DNA of 11,090 nucleotides from an uncultured Eubacteriales bacterium (GCA_900313545.1 OMRS01000225.1:1-11090); one strand, 5' to 3'; positions 1 to 8,226 are shown, counted from the stretch's first letter. Program-made: numbers and translations. The notes: generated by a model not told the origin, from the letters alone.

Positions 1-1706
1 ATGCGCGTTGTTTCGGGGGAGTCAGCAAACACAGGGAGCTCCACCGCCAGGGGAACGGGGGTGCGCTCCAGCACGGAGGACAGGGTTTCCTCCCGCCAGT
101 CTTCCGGGCACCAGATAAACACATCCGCCCCGGCGTCCAGCAGGTCAGGCGCCAGTTCCGGAAAGGGCCCTGAAGCCATGAGAAGCGGTTGTCTGTCCGG
201 GGAGAAGTGATTCCCGAAGTGCCGGCGCTGCAGGGAAACCGGACGCGTCAGACGTGCAAGGCGGAGCTTCTCCAGTGCCTCGCGCCGCAGGGCATTGGCC
301 ATGGATACCGGCAGAAAGGGCACCCCGCCCTTCAGGGACAACGCTTCCAGGCGATACGGGGCATCTCCCATGCGGGAGAGCTGCCGCCGCAGGGTCGCCT
401 CGGCCTCTTTCGGTTTGTCGGCGCTTTCCAGGCCGCAGATTTCAGCGCTGCCCGAATGTCCCTGCGCGTCAGACAGAATCAGGATGAGGCGCCCGTCTTC
501 AAAACAGGCCTCTCCCGTCAGGGGCATCCTGGGGTCTGTGGACATGCGCTCGCGGGCCCGCGCCTGCTGCTCCCGGCTGGTCAGCCGCCAGACACCGTCC
601 CCTGCCCTGCAGGTTCCTGGTGCGGCATTCAGGATGATCTCTCCCGCGGGACAGTCCGGCCTGGTGTAGGTGACATCTGTCTCCCGTCTGCCCCGCAGCT
701 GGAGCAGGTCTCCGGAGCACAGGGGCAGCGTGGTGCGCACCCGGATCCGATCTCCCTGTACCAAGGTAACTGTGCCCACCCGGACTCCCTGGTGGTTGGG
801 CTTGTCGCGGCTCATAAGCGCTGCGTCGTTTTCTCCCAGCACATACCCCCGGGTAAAGCCTCCGCGGTTGAAAATCTGTTCCAGGTCACGGCGCATCGGT
901 TCATCCAGGTGAAACTCCCTGCCCTGCAGGACATCATCCAGCGCCCGGCGGTAACAGGATGTGACCACCGCCACGTACTCCGGCTTTTTCATGCGGCCTT
1001 CCAGCTTGAGGGAGCACACCCCGGCATGCAGGAGCTCCGGCAGATGCTCGATGAGCATCAGGTCCCTCGGGGAAAGCAGGTATCCCCGCTCCCCGTTTTG
1101 CATGCGGTAAGGCAGGCGGCAGGGCTGGGCGCATTTTCCCCTGTTTCCGCTTCGCCCGCCCACCATGGAGGAAAAGAGGCACTGGCCGGACACGCATACG
1201 CACAGGGCTCCGTGGGCAAAGGCCTCAATTTCCATGCCGGTGTCTGCCATCCGTCTGAGTTCCGCAAGGGTGCATTCCCGGGCAGGCACCACTCTGGAAA
1301 AGCCCAGATCCTTCAGCTTCTGGACGCCCTGGACATTGTGGACGGTCATCTGTGTGCTGGCATGCAGCAAAAGTTCCGGGAACTCACGGGCAATGAGGGC
1401 TGCCACGCCCAGGTCCTGCACCAGGACGGCATCCGCCCCCGCGTCCCGGATGAGGGCGAGGGCGTCGCGCAGCTGCGTCATTTCCCGGTCCAGCACCAGT
1501 GTGTTGACGGTGACATAAACCCTGCGCTCCCGTTCGTGGGCATAGCGTACCGCCTCCATGAGCCCTTCCCCGTCGAAATTCCCGGCGTAGCTTCTGGCCC
1601 CGAAGGAGGTCAGCCCCAGATAGACCGCATCCGCGCCGCAGGCAATGGCGGCAGAAAGCGCCTCCCGGTTGCCCGCGGGACTGAGCAGTTCCATGTGTCT
1701 TTCCAT
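1..1706 (-). CDS. Peptidase U32 family protein, 3' end cut by window edge
   Basis: The first 568 residues are present and the frame is open to the window edge. Residues 1-245 form the U32 domain: MELLSPAGN at 5-13, GADAVYLG at 24-31, VYVTVNT at 63-69, then HGALC, GQC, GGRSGNRGKCAQPC and LKLEGRMK up to about 240. Residues about 370-480 match the extra domain (DUF3656) of long Firmicutes members. Cysteines C169, C176, C192 and C231 follow nearly the spacing of the four ligands of the [4Fe-4S] cluster in E. coli UbiU, so a cluster is likely (inference). The family was named for a collagenase, but characterised E. coli members act in hydroxylation of 23S rRNA (RlhA), tRNA (TrhP) or ubiquinone precursors (UbiU/V). 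RNA hydroxylation is therefore more plausible here than proteolysis, but the substrate is unknown. ATG at 1706 is chosen over the in-frame ATG at 1694 because GAGG lies 5 bases upstream. It follows zapA after 47 bases. Confidence 0.93.
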   Translation of the reverse strand, partial: MERHMELLSPAGNREALSAAIACGADAVYLGLTSFGARSYAGNFDGEGLMEAVRYAHERERRVYVTVNTLVLDREMTQLRDALALIRDAGADAVLVQDLGVAALIAREFPELLLHASTQMTVHNVQGVQKLKDLGFSRVVPARECTLAELRRMADTGMEIEAFAHGALCVCVSGQCLFSSMVGGRSGNRGKCAQPCRLPYRMQNGERGYLLSPRDLMLIEHLPELLHAGVCSLKLEGRMKKPEYVAVVTSCYRRALDDVLQGREFHLDEPMRRDLEQIFNRGGFTRGYVLGENDAALMSRDKPNHQGVRVGTVTLVQGDRIRVRTTLPLCSGDLLQLRGRRETDVTYTRPDCPAGEIILNAAPGTCRAGDGVWRLTSREQQARARERMSTDPRMPLTGEACFEDGRLILILSDAQGHSGSAEICGLESADKPKEAEATLRRQLSRMGDAPYRLEALSLKGGVPFLPVSMANALRREALEKLRLARLTRPVSLQRRHFGNHFSPDRQPLLMASGPFPELAPDLLDAGADVFIWCPEDWREETLSSVLERTPVPLAVELPVFADSPETTR

Positions 1707-1711
1707 AAAAA

Positions 1712-1715
1712 CCTC
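1712..1715 (-). promoter_or_regulatory. Ribosome binding site deciding the U32 gene start
   Basis: On the minus strand the sequence reads GAGGTTTTTATG, placing GAGG 5 bases before the ATG at 1706. The next in-frame ATG (1694) would be 17 bases away, so the first is preferred. Confidence 0.55.
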
Positions 1716-1753
1716 AAACAGAAGAAGAGGCAGATGAAGCTGCCGCTCTGTGG

Positions 1754-2023
1754 TCATGTGTCCTGTCGGATTCCGCGCTGCTCCAAAGTACGGCGGAGCA
1801 TGTTGTTCTCCCCCTGCAGTTCCATAAGCTCTTCCGTCAGCGTCATGCAGGTCAGGATGGGCACCATGCCCTCCGCCGCCCGGGTCATGATGGCAAGCTC
1901 CCGCATCTGCCGGTCCACGTACCTGGCGATGCGCTGCACCTTTTCCTCAGGCTGGTCCGTGACAAGGGCATAGTCATGACCCATGATCCGCAGGGTTACC
2001 TTCCGCTTTGCCACGCTGTTCAC
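1754..2023 (-). CDS. zapA: Cell division protein ZapA
   Basis: A small protein of 89 residues that matches ZapA, the cytoplasmic factor that binds FtsZ and promotes bundling of protofilaments at the division site. Residues 8-19 (KVTLRIMGHDYA) form the N-terminal beta hairpin typical of the family, and PEEKVQRIARYVDRQM at 25-40 is its signature helix. Residues about 60-85 (LTEELMELQGENNML and onward) look like the C-terminal coiled coil for dimerisation. The length is normal for Gram-positive ZapA. The start codon is GTG, sharing four bases (GTGA) with the stop of the upstream isomerase gene. The first ATG (residue 14) would cut into the conserved hairpin, so GTG is the better start. A GGAAG motif lies only 3 bases upstream, which is close, so coupling to upstream translation is likely. 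Confidence 0.93.
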   Translation of the reverse strand: MNSVAKRKVTLRIMGHDYALVTDQPEEKVQRIARYVDRQMRELAIMTRAAEGMVPILTCMTLTEELMELQGENNMLRRTLEQRGIRQDT

Positions 2024-2544
2024 CGTCTTCCGTTCAGTTTCTGTGCCACATAAGTGTCCCCGTGGGTGTCCACGCGGACGGTCTTCATGCGCTGATCGGT
2101 CAGGGGCCGGTCGTTCCTGTCCCTCTCGGCGGCGACGATATGGTCCGCCGTCTCCATGCCGCCGGTGACCTTGCCGAAGGCGGCATACTGTCCGTCCAGA
2201 TGCGGGGCCCTGTCCACCATGATGAAGAACTGGGAACCCGCGGAATCGGGATGACGGCTGCGTGCCATGGACAAAACGCCCCGTTCATGACGGAGGGAAT
2301 TGGCGAACCCGTTGGCGGCAAATTCGCCGCGGATGCTGTAGCCGGGACCGCCAAAGCCCATGCCCTCCGGGTCTCCGCCTTGGATCATGAATCCCGGAAT
2401 GACCCGGTGAAAGATAATTCCATCATAAAAGCCGCTGTTGGCCAGTTCGATGAAGTTGGCGACGGAATTGGGGGCGATTTCAGGATAGAGCTCCCCGCTC
2501 ATGGTCTCTCCGTTTTCCATTTCAATGATAAAAGTCGGATTCAT
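2020..2544 (-). CDS. Cyclophilin-type peptidyl-prolyl cis-trans isomerase
   Basis: A 174-residue, single-domain cyclophilin that catalyses cis-trans isomerisation of Xaa-Pro peptide bonds. No signal peptide or lipobox is present, so it should act in the cytoplasm. The catalytic core is intact: FHRVIPGFMIQGGDP at 45-59 carries the catalytic Arg (R47) and the F52, M53 and Q55 pocket residues, followed by SAGSQFFI at 101-108 and LDGQYAAFG at 116-124. The position of the human cyclophilin A tryptophan that contacts cyclosporin is not a Trp, as is common in bacterial forms. The ATG at 2544 has AAAGGA 7 bases upstream. It is separated from the preceding gene by 33 bases and its stop overlaps the zapA start. 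Why it sits beside zapA is unknown. Confidence 0.95.
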   Translation of the reverse strand: MNPTFIIEMENGETMSGELYPEIAPNSVANFIELANSGFYDGIIFHRVIPGFMIQGGDPEGMGFGGPGYSIRGEFAANGFANSLRHERGVLSMARSRHPDSAGSQFFIMVDRAPHLDGQYAAFGKVTGGMETADHIVAAERDRNDRPLTDQRMKTVRVDTHGDTYVAQKLNGRR

Positions 2545-2577
2545 AGCTTGTTCCTTTCCGCCTTACAGGCTGTCAAG

Positions 2578-3528
2578 TCATCCCGGCTGTCGAAGAATTG
2601 CCGGGCAGAGGAATTCACTCAGCTCCTCTTCCAGCCGCTCTTCACTCAGCTGCACGCCCGAGCGTGCCAGAGCGAGATATGCAGGGTACACCAACTCACG
2701 CAGCCGGTCACGCATGAGGCTCCATCTGCCCAGCATCTGTTCCGGCTGCACGGCCATGGAACGCATCGGCAGGAAATGAAGCCCCAGGGAATCGATCAGT
2801 TCAGGAATCTGCCTGGCGCCAGGGGCACACAAAAGCAGACGCTCACGTCCCCTGCAGATGCTCATGATCTCTGGCAGGGCCTGCACATCCGGAAACAGCA
2901 CGGCGCGTACGCCGGTGAATTCCGGCAGAAGAGCGGCACACTCCCTGGCATTTTCCCGTCCCCGGATCTCCAGGTGAAGCGTCACCTCGTGGTCCTCCGC
3001 CATGGGCAGAATCCCGTAGCGCAGGGTCTGCAGGTCCTCGGTGTCGGCGAGCATCTCATGCACCCCGAGGCCGGAGAGCCGCTCGGCAAGGTCCTGGGAA
3101 CACCTGGCATAATCCACCCCGTATCTGCCGGGCACAAAGGACTCCCGGTTCACCCGGGGCAGCGGCTGGTAGCGGTCATCCTCGCTGATCATGCGGACCG
3201 CCGCATCCAGAGTGGTCATCACCAGAATGCGCCGCGCCTTCATCTGGTCGGCAATCTCCCGCATCCATGCCTCCCGGGTATAGACGGACGCCTCGCGCTT
3301 TGCCTGCTCGATGTCTGAAGGCAGCCCCATGGCTTCCCGAGCCGCCACGGTGGCACGGTAGTCCTCTGACAGTGAGGTGCCGGAGCCGGCAATGCAGGTG
3401 CTCATGAGGGCGTCCAGGCCCACGTCGCCGCGCATGAGGTCAAAGGCCAGGCCGGTTTCCACCACCGGGAGGTTGCGCAGCAGCTGCTTGAGGCATTGGC
3501 GCAGTCCCTGCTTGTCGGTGATCAGCAT
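2578..3528 (-). CDS. Uncharacterised protein, probable degenerate amidohydrolase/uronate-isomerase-like TIM barrel
   Basis: A 316-residue cytoplasmic protein with no signal peptide or membrane segment; I cannot assign a function. Two stretches recall uronate-isomerase-like amidohydrolases. Residues 100-126 (RILVMTTLDA, then DDRYQPLPRVN) resemble the family strand followed by its 'D-R-F-x-P-L-R-V-D' turn. Residues 257-310 (SLGLHFLPM, then QMLGRWSLMRDRLRELV and a final SGVQLSEERLEEEL helix) resemble the family C-terminus. Family resemblance is from memory and is inference. The protein has only four histidines (157, 180, 185, 261) and no HxH motif, so the usual metal site appears absent, and it is shorter than typical members (about 400 residues or more). 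It may be a pseudoenzyme or have a new role. The ATG at 3528 overlaps the hemZ stop by 7 bases (ATGCTGA), with GGGGGA 6 bases upstream. The intact frame, overlap and ribosome binding site argue for a real gene. Confidence 0.85.
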   Translation of the reverse strand: MLITDKQGLRQCLKQLLRNLPVVETGLAFDLMRGDVGLDALMSTCIAGSGTSLSEDYRATVAAREAMGLPSDIEQAKREASVYTREAWMREIADQMKARRILVMTTLDAAVRMISEDDRYQPLPRVNRESFVPGRYGVDYARCSQDLAERLSGLGVHEMLADTEDLQTLRYGILPMAEDHEVTLHLEIRGRENARECAALLPEFTGVRAVLFPDVQALPEIMSICRGRERLLLCAPGARQIPELIDSLGLHFLPMRSMAVQPEQMLGRWSLMRDRLRELVYPAYLALARSGVQLSEERLEEELSEFLCPAILRQPG

Positions 3529-4979
3529 CCGTATTCCCCCGTTTCAAAGCCGCAAAACATCGCTTCCTTGCGCCGGACCATTTCGTCCACCCTTGCGATG
3601 TAGGCATCAATGTTGGAAACATTGGGCGCATGGAGAATCCGCTCTCCTTCCCCGCCCAGGCGCTTGCTGATAGCCCCGGCCCCCAGGGCCAGGACGCAGG
3701 TCAGGTCCTCCATGTTGTCAATGTTGTAGCGGCACACGGCCCCCGGCAGGGCATAGCCCACGTTTTCAAGGGAGCCTGCCGCATATTTCTGCCGGTAGAG
3801 GTAATAGGCGCCGTAGCCCGCCTCCCCAAGGAGCGTGTGGGCAAGCCGGAGCATCTCTTCGGCATCCTCGGATTCCACCCGGTACAGCATTTCATGCAGA
3901 CGGGAGGAGCGCTTGATGCACAGGGTATGCACCGTGACCTCTTCCGGGGCAAGGGCGAGGATCCCATTGAGCGTTTCCCGGAACATGCCCAGGTCCTCGC
4001 CCGGCAGGGCGGCGATCAGGTCGGTGTTGATCCGGTCAAATCCCAGACTCCTGGCCAGGGCGAACATGTCCTCAAACTGCCGTACGGTATGTCCCCGGCC
4101 GATGCGGCGCAGCGTCTGCTCGTGAAGGGTCTGGGGGTTCAGGCAGATGCGCGTCACCGGATGGGTGCGCAGCATGGCCAGCTTCTCCCGGGAGAGGGTA
4201 TCCGGTCGTCCCGCCTCCACCGTCCATTCCGTAAAGGGCCCGAAAGCCCCCTCCACGGCGGCGAGCACCCGGTCAAGCTGCGCTGTGGACAGGCTGGTGG
4301 GCGTGCCTCCGCCCATGTAGGCGGTCCGGATGCGAAGCCCCAGTCTCCCGCAAAGCTCAGCGCACTGCTGGATTTCATCAAGCAAAGCGTCCACATACCG
4401 CCCGGCCAGTTCCCCGCGGCCAAGAAGCCCCGAAGAGAAGGAACAGTAGCTGCAGCGGGTCGTGCAGAAGGGGATGCCTACATACAGGTCCACCTCCCGG
4501 CGGCGAAGAGTCCCCAGATCCCCCTGATTCCGGAGGATTTCCGTCAGCAGGCCGGTCTTTTCCCGGGAGACCTGCAGCTCCTCCTCAAAATAGCGGCAGA
4601 CGCGGGGAAGATCCCCCAGGCGGTGCAGCTCATCCTTGAACAGCTTGACCGGGCGCACGCCGGTCAGGCTTCCCCAGGGGAAGCTTTTTCCGGTGACGCG
4701 GCAAAGCAGCCGGTAGGCCGCACGCTTGACCTGAAAACGGCGGACCCTTGCCGCTTCCACGTCTTCCTCCGGGAGCACGTAGGAAAAGACTTCCTCTTCG
4801 TTCACACCGGGGGCATGCAGCATCAGGATGTCCGTCCGTTCCCGATGACCCCGGGAGGACAGGGTGAACGTCCCCTCCGCATCCTGCATCCGGACGGCCC
4901 CTTCTCCGAAAAACAGGCGCGCCAGTTCCGACAGGTCATTGACCAGGGCAGGGGTATCTGCCTCAATGCGCAGGGTCAA
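3522..4979 (-). CDS. hemZ: HemZ-type radical SAM protein (oxygen-independent coproporphyrinogen III oxidase family)
   Basis: A 485-residue radical SAM enzyme. Residues 1-160 form the N-terminal region characteristic of HemZ, including PWGSLTGVRPVKLF at 101-114. The radical SAM core follows: LYVGIPFCTTRCSYCSF at 165-181 supplies the [4Fe-4S] ligands C172, C176 and C179, and GGGTPTSL at 223-230 is the SAM-binding glycine motif. Family members are annotated as coproporphyrinogen dehydrogenases acting without oxygen in heme synthesis. Relatives such as HemW are heme chaperones, and no other heme gene is in view, so the reaction is uncertain. The start is TTG, overlapping the upstream stop as TTGA, with GGGGAGG 9 bases before it. 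No in-frame ATG is close by; the next is residue 31, inside the domain. The location downstream of dtd and the MBL hydrolase is typical of Firmicutes. Confidence 0.93.
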   Translation of the reverse strand: MTLRIEADTPALVNDLSELARLFFGEGAVRMQDAEGTFTLSSRGHRERTDILMLHAPGVNEEEVFSYVLPEEDVEAARVRRFQVKRAAYRLLCRVTGKSFPWGSLTGVRPVKLFKDELHRLGDLPRVCRYFEEELQVSREKTGLLTEILRNQGDLGTLRRREVDLYVGIPFCTTRCSYCSFSSGLLGRGELAGRYVDALLDEIQQCAELCGRLGLRIRTAYMGGGTPTSLSTAQLDRVLAAVEGAFGPFTEWTVEAGRPDTLSREKLAMLRTHPVTRICLNPQTLHEQTLRRIGRGHTVRQFEDMFALARSLGFDRINTDLIAALPGEDLGMFRETLNGILALAPEEVTVHTLCIKRSSRLHEMLYRVESEDAEEMLRLAHTLLGEAGYGAYYLYRQKYAAGSLENVGYALPGAVCRYNIDNMEDLTCVLALGAGAISKRLGGEGERILHAPNVSNIDAYIARVDEMVRRKEAMFCGFETGEYGC

Positions 4980-5578
4980 GGCGCTAATCCTCCCCGTTCA
5001 TACCGGATGGTGGTCATGGCCCCGTGTCCGGGATACACGCGGGTCTCCAGGGGCAGGTGAAACAGCCTGCGCAGGGAGGCGATCATTTCGCTGGGGCTCC
5101 CCCCGGGGAGGTCCATGCGCCCGTAGCCGTGCCGGAACAGGGTATCCCCGGAGAACAGGTCATCCCCGGTCAGATAGCAGCAGCTGCCCACCGTGTGTCC
5201 GGGGGTATGCAGGACCTTGAAGGGGATGCCGGCGGCGGTGAAGGTGTCTCCGTCCCGCAGGGCCTGCACGCTGCGGCAGATGGACAGCGGAACGGATTCG
5301 TCCAGAGACATATTGACAAACGGGTCATTTAGTGCGGGCACCTCGTGCTCCTCCATGTAGACCGGTACATCCGGCCAGTCCTGCAGGTGCATAATGTGAT
5401 CAAAGTGCGCATGGGTCAGAAGGATGGCGTCCACCTGTCTTTCGCCCAGGAGCGGAAGGACCCGCTCGGGTTCACAGCCCGGGTCCACGAGCACGCAGGA
5501 GCTGCTCCCCGGAAGGGACGCGATATAGGTGTTGACATCCAGCGGCCCGCCCACCGCAGTCTGAATCGTGATCTCCAT
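4976..5578 (-). CDS. MBL-fold metallohydrolase, glyoxalase II-like
   Basis: A 200-residue single-domain metallo-beta-lactamase fold protein, likely cytoplasmic. All metal ligands of the glyoxalase II/MBL family are visible: THAHFDH at 55-61 (H56, H58, D60, H61), TPGHT with H128, FSGDTLF with the bridging D145, and YPGHG with H185. It lacks the C-terminal substrate-binding domain of true glyoxalase II, so 'hydroxyacylglutathione hydrolase' would be over-annotation. Short members probably hydrolyse thiolesters or related small molecules, and the substrate is unknown. The ATG overlaps the dtd stop by one base (TGATG) and a perfect AAGGAGG (5587-5593) stands 8 bases upstream. Its position between dtd and hemZ is conserved in many Firmicutes. 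Confidence 0.93.
   Translation of the reverse strand: MEITIQTAVGGPLDVNTYIASLPGSSSCVLVDPGCEPERVLPLLGERQVDAILLTHAHFDHIMHLQDWPDVPVYMEEHEVPALNDPFVNMSLDESVPLSICRSVQALRDGDTFTAAGIPFKVLHTPGHTVGSCCYLTGDDLFSGDTLFRHGYGRMDLPGGSPSEMIASLRRLFHLPLETRVYPGHGAMTTIRYERGGLAP
4989..4995 (-). promoter_or_regulatory. Ribosome binding site for hemZ with TTG start
   Basis: GGGGAGG on the minus strand lies inside the last codons of the MBL gene, 9 bases before the TTG at 4979. It supports the TTG start, which lacks any nearby ATG alternative. Confidence 0.7.
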
Positions 5579-6027
5579 CAGAACCGCCTCCTTGAATCCA
5601 TCAGCAGGGTCACCGGGCCGTCATTGACCAGGCTTACCTTCATGTCCGCACCGAAGATGCCTTTTTCCACGTGGATGCCTGCCTCCGACAGCTGACTGCA
5701 GTACGCCTCATACAGAGGAACCGCCGTATCGGGGCGCGCGGCATCCGTAAATCCCGGGCGACGGCCGTGCCGGCAGTCCGCCAGAAGCGTAAACTGGGAA
5801 ATGGCCAGAATGCTCCCCCCCACGTCCGCAAGTGCCAGATTCATCTTGCCCGCGGCGTCCTCAAAGACCCGCAGGTTCCGGGTCTTTTCCGCGCAGTAGG
5901 CCACATCCTCAAGGGTATCCCCGTTTTCCACACCCACCAGAACCATGAAGCCCCGCTGGCAGCTGCCCACCACCTGACCGTCCACCCGGACACAGGCCTC
6001 TGTTACACGTTGTATGACCAGTCGCAT
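5578..6027 (-). CDS. dtd: D-aminoacyl-tRNA deacylase
   Basis: A 149-residue protein of the usual length for Dtd, which hydrolyses D-amino acids from mis-charged tRNAs (for example D-Tyr-tRNA) and also edits glycyl-tRNAAla. The two active-site motifs are present: SQFTLLAD at 77-84 and NDGPVT at 135-140, containing the Gly-cisPro pair (G137-P138) that enforces chiral selection. The start MRLVIQRV is the canonical N-terminus. The ATG at 6027 has AGGAGG 6 bases upstream. It lies 10 bases after the rel stop, in the common rel-dtd arrangement of Firmicutes. Confidence 0.97.
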   Translation of the reverse strand: MRLVIQRVTEACVRVDGQVVGSCQRGFMVLVGVENGDTLEDVAYCAEKTRNLRVFEDAAGKMNLALADVGGSILAISQFTLLADCRHGRRPGFTDAARPDTAVPLYEAYCSQLSEAGIHVEKGIFGADMKVSLVNDGPVTLLMDSRRRF

Positions 6028-6033
6028 GTCATT

Positions 6034-6039
6034 CCTCCT
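6034..6039 (-). promoter_or_regulatory. Ribosome binding site for dtd overlapping the rel stop codon
   Basis: The minus strand reads TAGGAGGAATGACATG: the TAG stop of rel runs into AGGAGG, six bases before the dtd ATG. Ribosomes ending on rel therefore stop on the dtd ribosome binding site, which favours reinitiation. Confidence 0.75.
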
Positions 6040-8209
6040 ATGCCCTGAAGATTTCGATGGTGTCCTGACGCTTGCCGATCTGCCGGATCACCCAGTCCAG
6101 TTCCTGCTTGTTGGCCACCTGAAGCGTCAGGGAGATGGTGCAGGTGCCGTTGCCGTTGACGCGCGCGTTGACTGCACTGACCGTGACCTTGATGGCTGAA
6201 AGGTAGCTCATCAGGTCAGCCAGCAGATTGTGCCGGTCCTGGCAGAGAATCTGGATGCTGCCGTTGTAGAAGCTGTGGTTGTCATCCGACCACTCCGCCT
6301 CTACCCACCTGTCCGGATCTGTGGACAGGTTCACGTTGACGCAGCTGCGGCTGTGCACGGTGACGCCCCGGCCCCGGGTGATAAAGCCGATGATCTCGTC
6401 TCCAGGCAGAGGCGTGCAGCACTTGGCAAAATGCACCTGGCAGCCCGGCAGCCCGGCGATGCGGATGCCCGCATCCTCCTTGCTGCCGCGAAGAGGCACA
6501 TGTTCCTGAACCCTGGGCATGACGGGGATGAGCGGCTTTTCCCGGTTCTTCTGCTCCTCCACCAGACGCGTGATCACATTGGCGGAGGTCAGTCCGCCGC
6601 TGCCCACCGCGGCGCACAGGTCATCCATGTCGGTAAAGGAGAACCGGCGAAGAATGGGCTCAAGGAACTCCGCCTTCGTCAGACTGCTCAGATGGTAGCC
6701 CTGGCGTTTGGCCTCGCTGTCGAGCATGGTCTTGCCGTTGGCGATGTTTTCATCCTTCAGCTCCTTTTTGTAGAACTGGCGGATTTTGGCCTTGGCCTGA
6801 CTGGTCTTGACGATCTTGAGCCAGTCCCGGCTGGGGCCTTTGCTGTTCTGCTGGGTGATAATTTCGACAAAATCGCCGGTGTTCAGGGGAGTGTCCAGTG
6901 TGACAATGCGCCCGTTGACCTTGGCACCCACGCACTTGTTGCCCACCTGGGTATGGATGCGGTAGGCAAAGTCGATGGGAATGGCCCCCTTGGGAAGGTC
7001 GATAATTTCGCCCGTGGGGGTGAAAACGAAGATCTCGTCGGAGAACAGGTCCACCTTCAGGCTCTTGATGAATTCCTCGCTGTCGCGCATGTCGTTTTGC
7101 CAGTCGAGGATCTGTCTCAGCCAGTACAGCTTGTTGTCCAGGGAATCGGCGACCTGCTTGCCCTCCTTGTAGCGCCAGTGGGCCGCGATGCCGTATTCCG
7201 CAATCCGGTGCATCTCAAAGGTGCGGATCTGCACCTCAAAGGGCATGCCCGTATCGCTGACCACCGTGGTGTGCAGGGACTGGTACATATTGGGCTTGGG
7301 CATGGAGATGTAATCCTTGAAGCGGTTGGGCACCTGCTTCCAGAGGGTGTGCACTACACCCAGAACCCCATAGCAGTCCTGAACCGTATCAACGAGCACG
7401 CGGATGGCAATGAGGTCAAAGATCTGCTCGAAGGGCTTGTGCTGGAGCACCATCTTGTTGTAGATGGAGTAAAAGTGTTTGGGACGCCCGTCGATCTCGA
7501 AGTGGATGTTCATCTCATCCAGCTTCTCGGAGAGCTGCCGGATCACCCGGACGATACTCTGCTCCCGTTCCGCCCGTTTCATGCCCACCCGGGTCACCAG
7601 GTTCTGATAGCCTTCCGGATCCAGATAGCGCAGGCACAGGTCTTCCATCTCCTGCTTGATGGTATATACGCCCAGCCGGTGCGCCAGGGGTGCGTAGATG
7701 TCCAGGGTCTCCTGGGCGATGCGCTTTTGTCCTTCCGGGGACTGGGATTTCAGGGTGCGCATGTTGTGCAGTCGGTCCGCCAGTTTGATCAGCACCACGC
7801 GGATGTCCTTGCTCATGGCCAGAATCATCTTGCGGATGCTCTCTGCCTGCTGATCCGCCTTGGAGGTGAAATCAAGGCGCTTGAGCTTGGTCACGCCATC
7901 CACCAGCAGCCCGACTTCCTCTCCGAATTCCCGCACGATGATCTCCTGGGTCACCGACTCGCAGTCCTCCACGGTGTCGTGCAGCAGTCCCGCCGCGATG
8001 GTCGGGGCATCAAGCATCAGCTTGGCCAGGATGCTGGCTACGTTCAGGGGATGGATAAAGTACGGCTCACCGGATTTGCGCAGTTGTCCCTCGTGGGCCC
8101 GCTGGGCAAACGCATAGGCCCTGGACACCAGCTCGGTATTTGCCTCAGGGTGAAAGCGCGTCATCAGTTCCAGCAGTTCCTCCAGGTTTTTGCATTCCTC
8201 CTGTGTCAT
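6038..8209 (-). CDS. rel: Bifunctional (p)ppGpp synthetase/hydrolase Rel
   Basis: A 723-residue RSH enzyme that makes and degrades the stringent-response alarmone (p)ppGpp on the ribosome. Domains in order: HD hydrolase about 25-180, with H53, the HDTVED motif at 77-82 and D145 (LADRLHNM) as metal and catalytic residues; synthetase about 235-350, with D265, RFKD at 296-299, [11 protein letters not shown] at 304-314 and E335 (EVQIRT); TGS at 390-452; a conserved cysteine region containing [11 protein letters not shown]; and a C-terminal ACT domain over about the last 75 residues. Both active sites look intact. The RxKD form of the synthetase loop is that of bifunctional Rel/SpoT enzymes rather than E. 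coli RelA (ExDD). The length is normal. An ATG at 8215 is in frame but touches the ribosome binding site directly, so ATG at 8209 is chosen. It follows recJ after 17 bases. Confidence 0.97.
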   Translation of the reverse strand: MTQEECKNLEELLELMTRFHPEANTELVSRAYAFAQRAHEGQLRKSGEPYFIHPLNVASILAKLMLDAPTIAAGLLHDTVEDCESVTQEIIVREFGEEVGLLVDGVTKLKRLDFTSKADQQAESIRKMILAMSKDIRVVLIKLADRLHNMRTLKSQSPEGQKRIAQETLDIYAPLAHRLGVYTIKQEMEDLCLRYLDPEGYQNLVTRVGMKRAEREQSIVRVIRQLSEKLDEMNIHFEIDGRPKHFYSIYNKMVLQHKPFEQIFDLIAIRVLVDTVQDCYGVLGVVHTLWKQVPNRFKDYISMPKPNMYQSLHTTVVSDTGMPFEVQIRTFEMHRIAEYGIAAHWRYKEGKQVADSLDNKLYWLRQILDWQNDMRDSEEFIKSLKVDLFSDEIFVFTPTGEIIDLPKGAIPIDFAYRIHTQVGNKCVGAKVNGRIVTLDTPLNTGDFVEIITQQNSKGPSRDWLKIVKTSQAKAKIRQFYKKELKDENIANGKTMLDSEAKRQGYHLSSLTKAEFLEPILRRFSFTDMDDLCAAVGSGGLTSANVITRLVEEQKNREKPLIPVMPRVQEHVPLRGSKEDAGIRIAGLPGCQVHFAKCCTPLPGDEIIGFITRGRGVTVHSRSCVNVNLSTDPDRWVEAEWSDDNHSFYNGSIQILCQDRHNLLADLMSYLSAIKVTVSAVNARVNGNGTCTISLTLQVANKQELDWVIRQIGKRQDTIEIFRA

Positions 8210-8215
8210 ATCCAT

Positions 8216-8222
8216 CCTCCTT
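8216..8222 (-). promoter_or_regulatory. rel: Ribosome binding site deciding the rel start
   Basis: A perfect AAGGAGG is followed on the minus strand by ATGGATATG. The first ATG (8215) has no spacer at all, while the second (8209) has the standard 6 bases. The second ATG is therefore the probable start, two residues shorter. Confidence 0.8.
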
Positions 8223-8226
8223 AGGT

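Noticed and set aside
1729..1744. Small hairpin (GGCAG/CTGCC) between zapA and the U32 gene
   Set aside because: Only a 5-bp stem, with no T-run directly after it. Too weak to call a terminator.
2571..2576. TTGACA on the minus strand upstream of the isomerase gene, resembling a -35 box
   Set aside because: Seventeen bases downstream the hexamer is GAACAA, not a -10 box, and the gap is only 33 bases inside an operon.
6230..8224. 664-residue plus-strand open frame opposite rel
   Set aside because: It lies wholly antisense to an unmistakable rel gene, has no recognisable domain, and is the kind of frame that G+C-rich codon bias produces. The same applies to the plus-strand frames at 189-1973, 2008-3318, 3630-5060 and 9394-10551.
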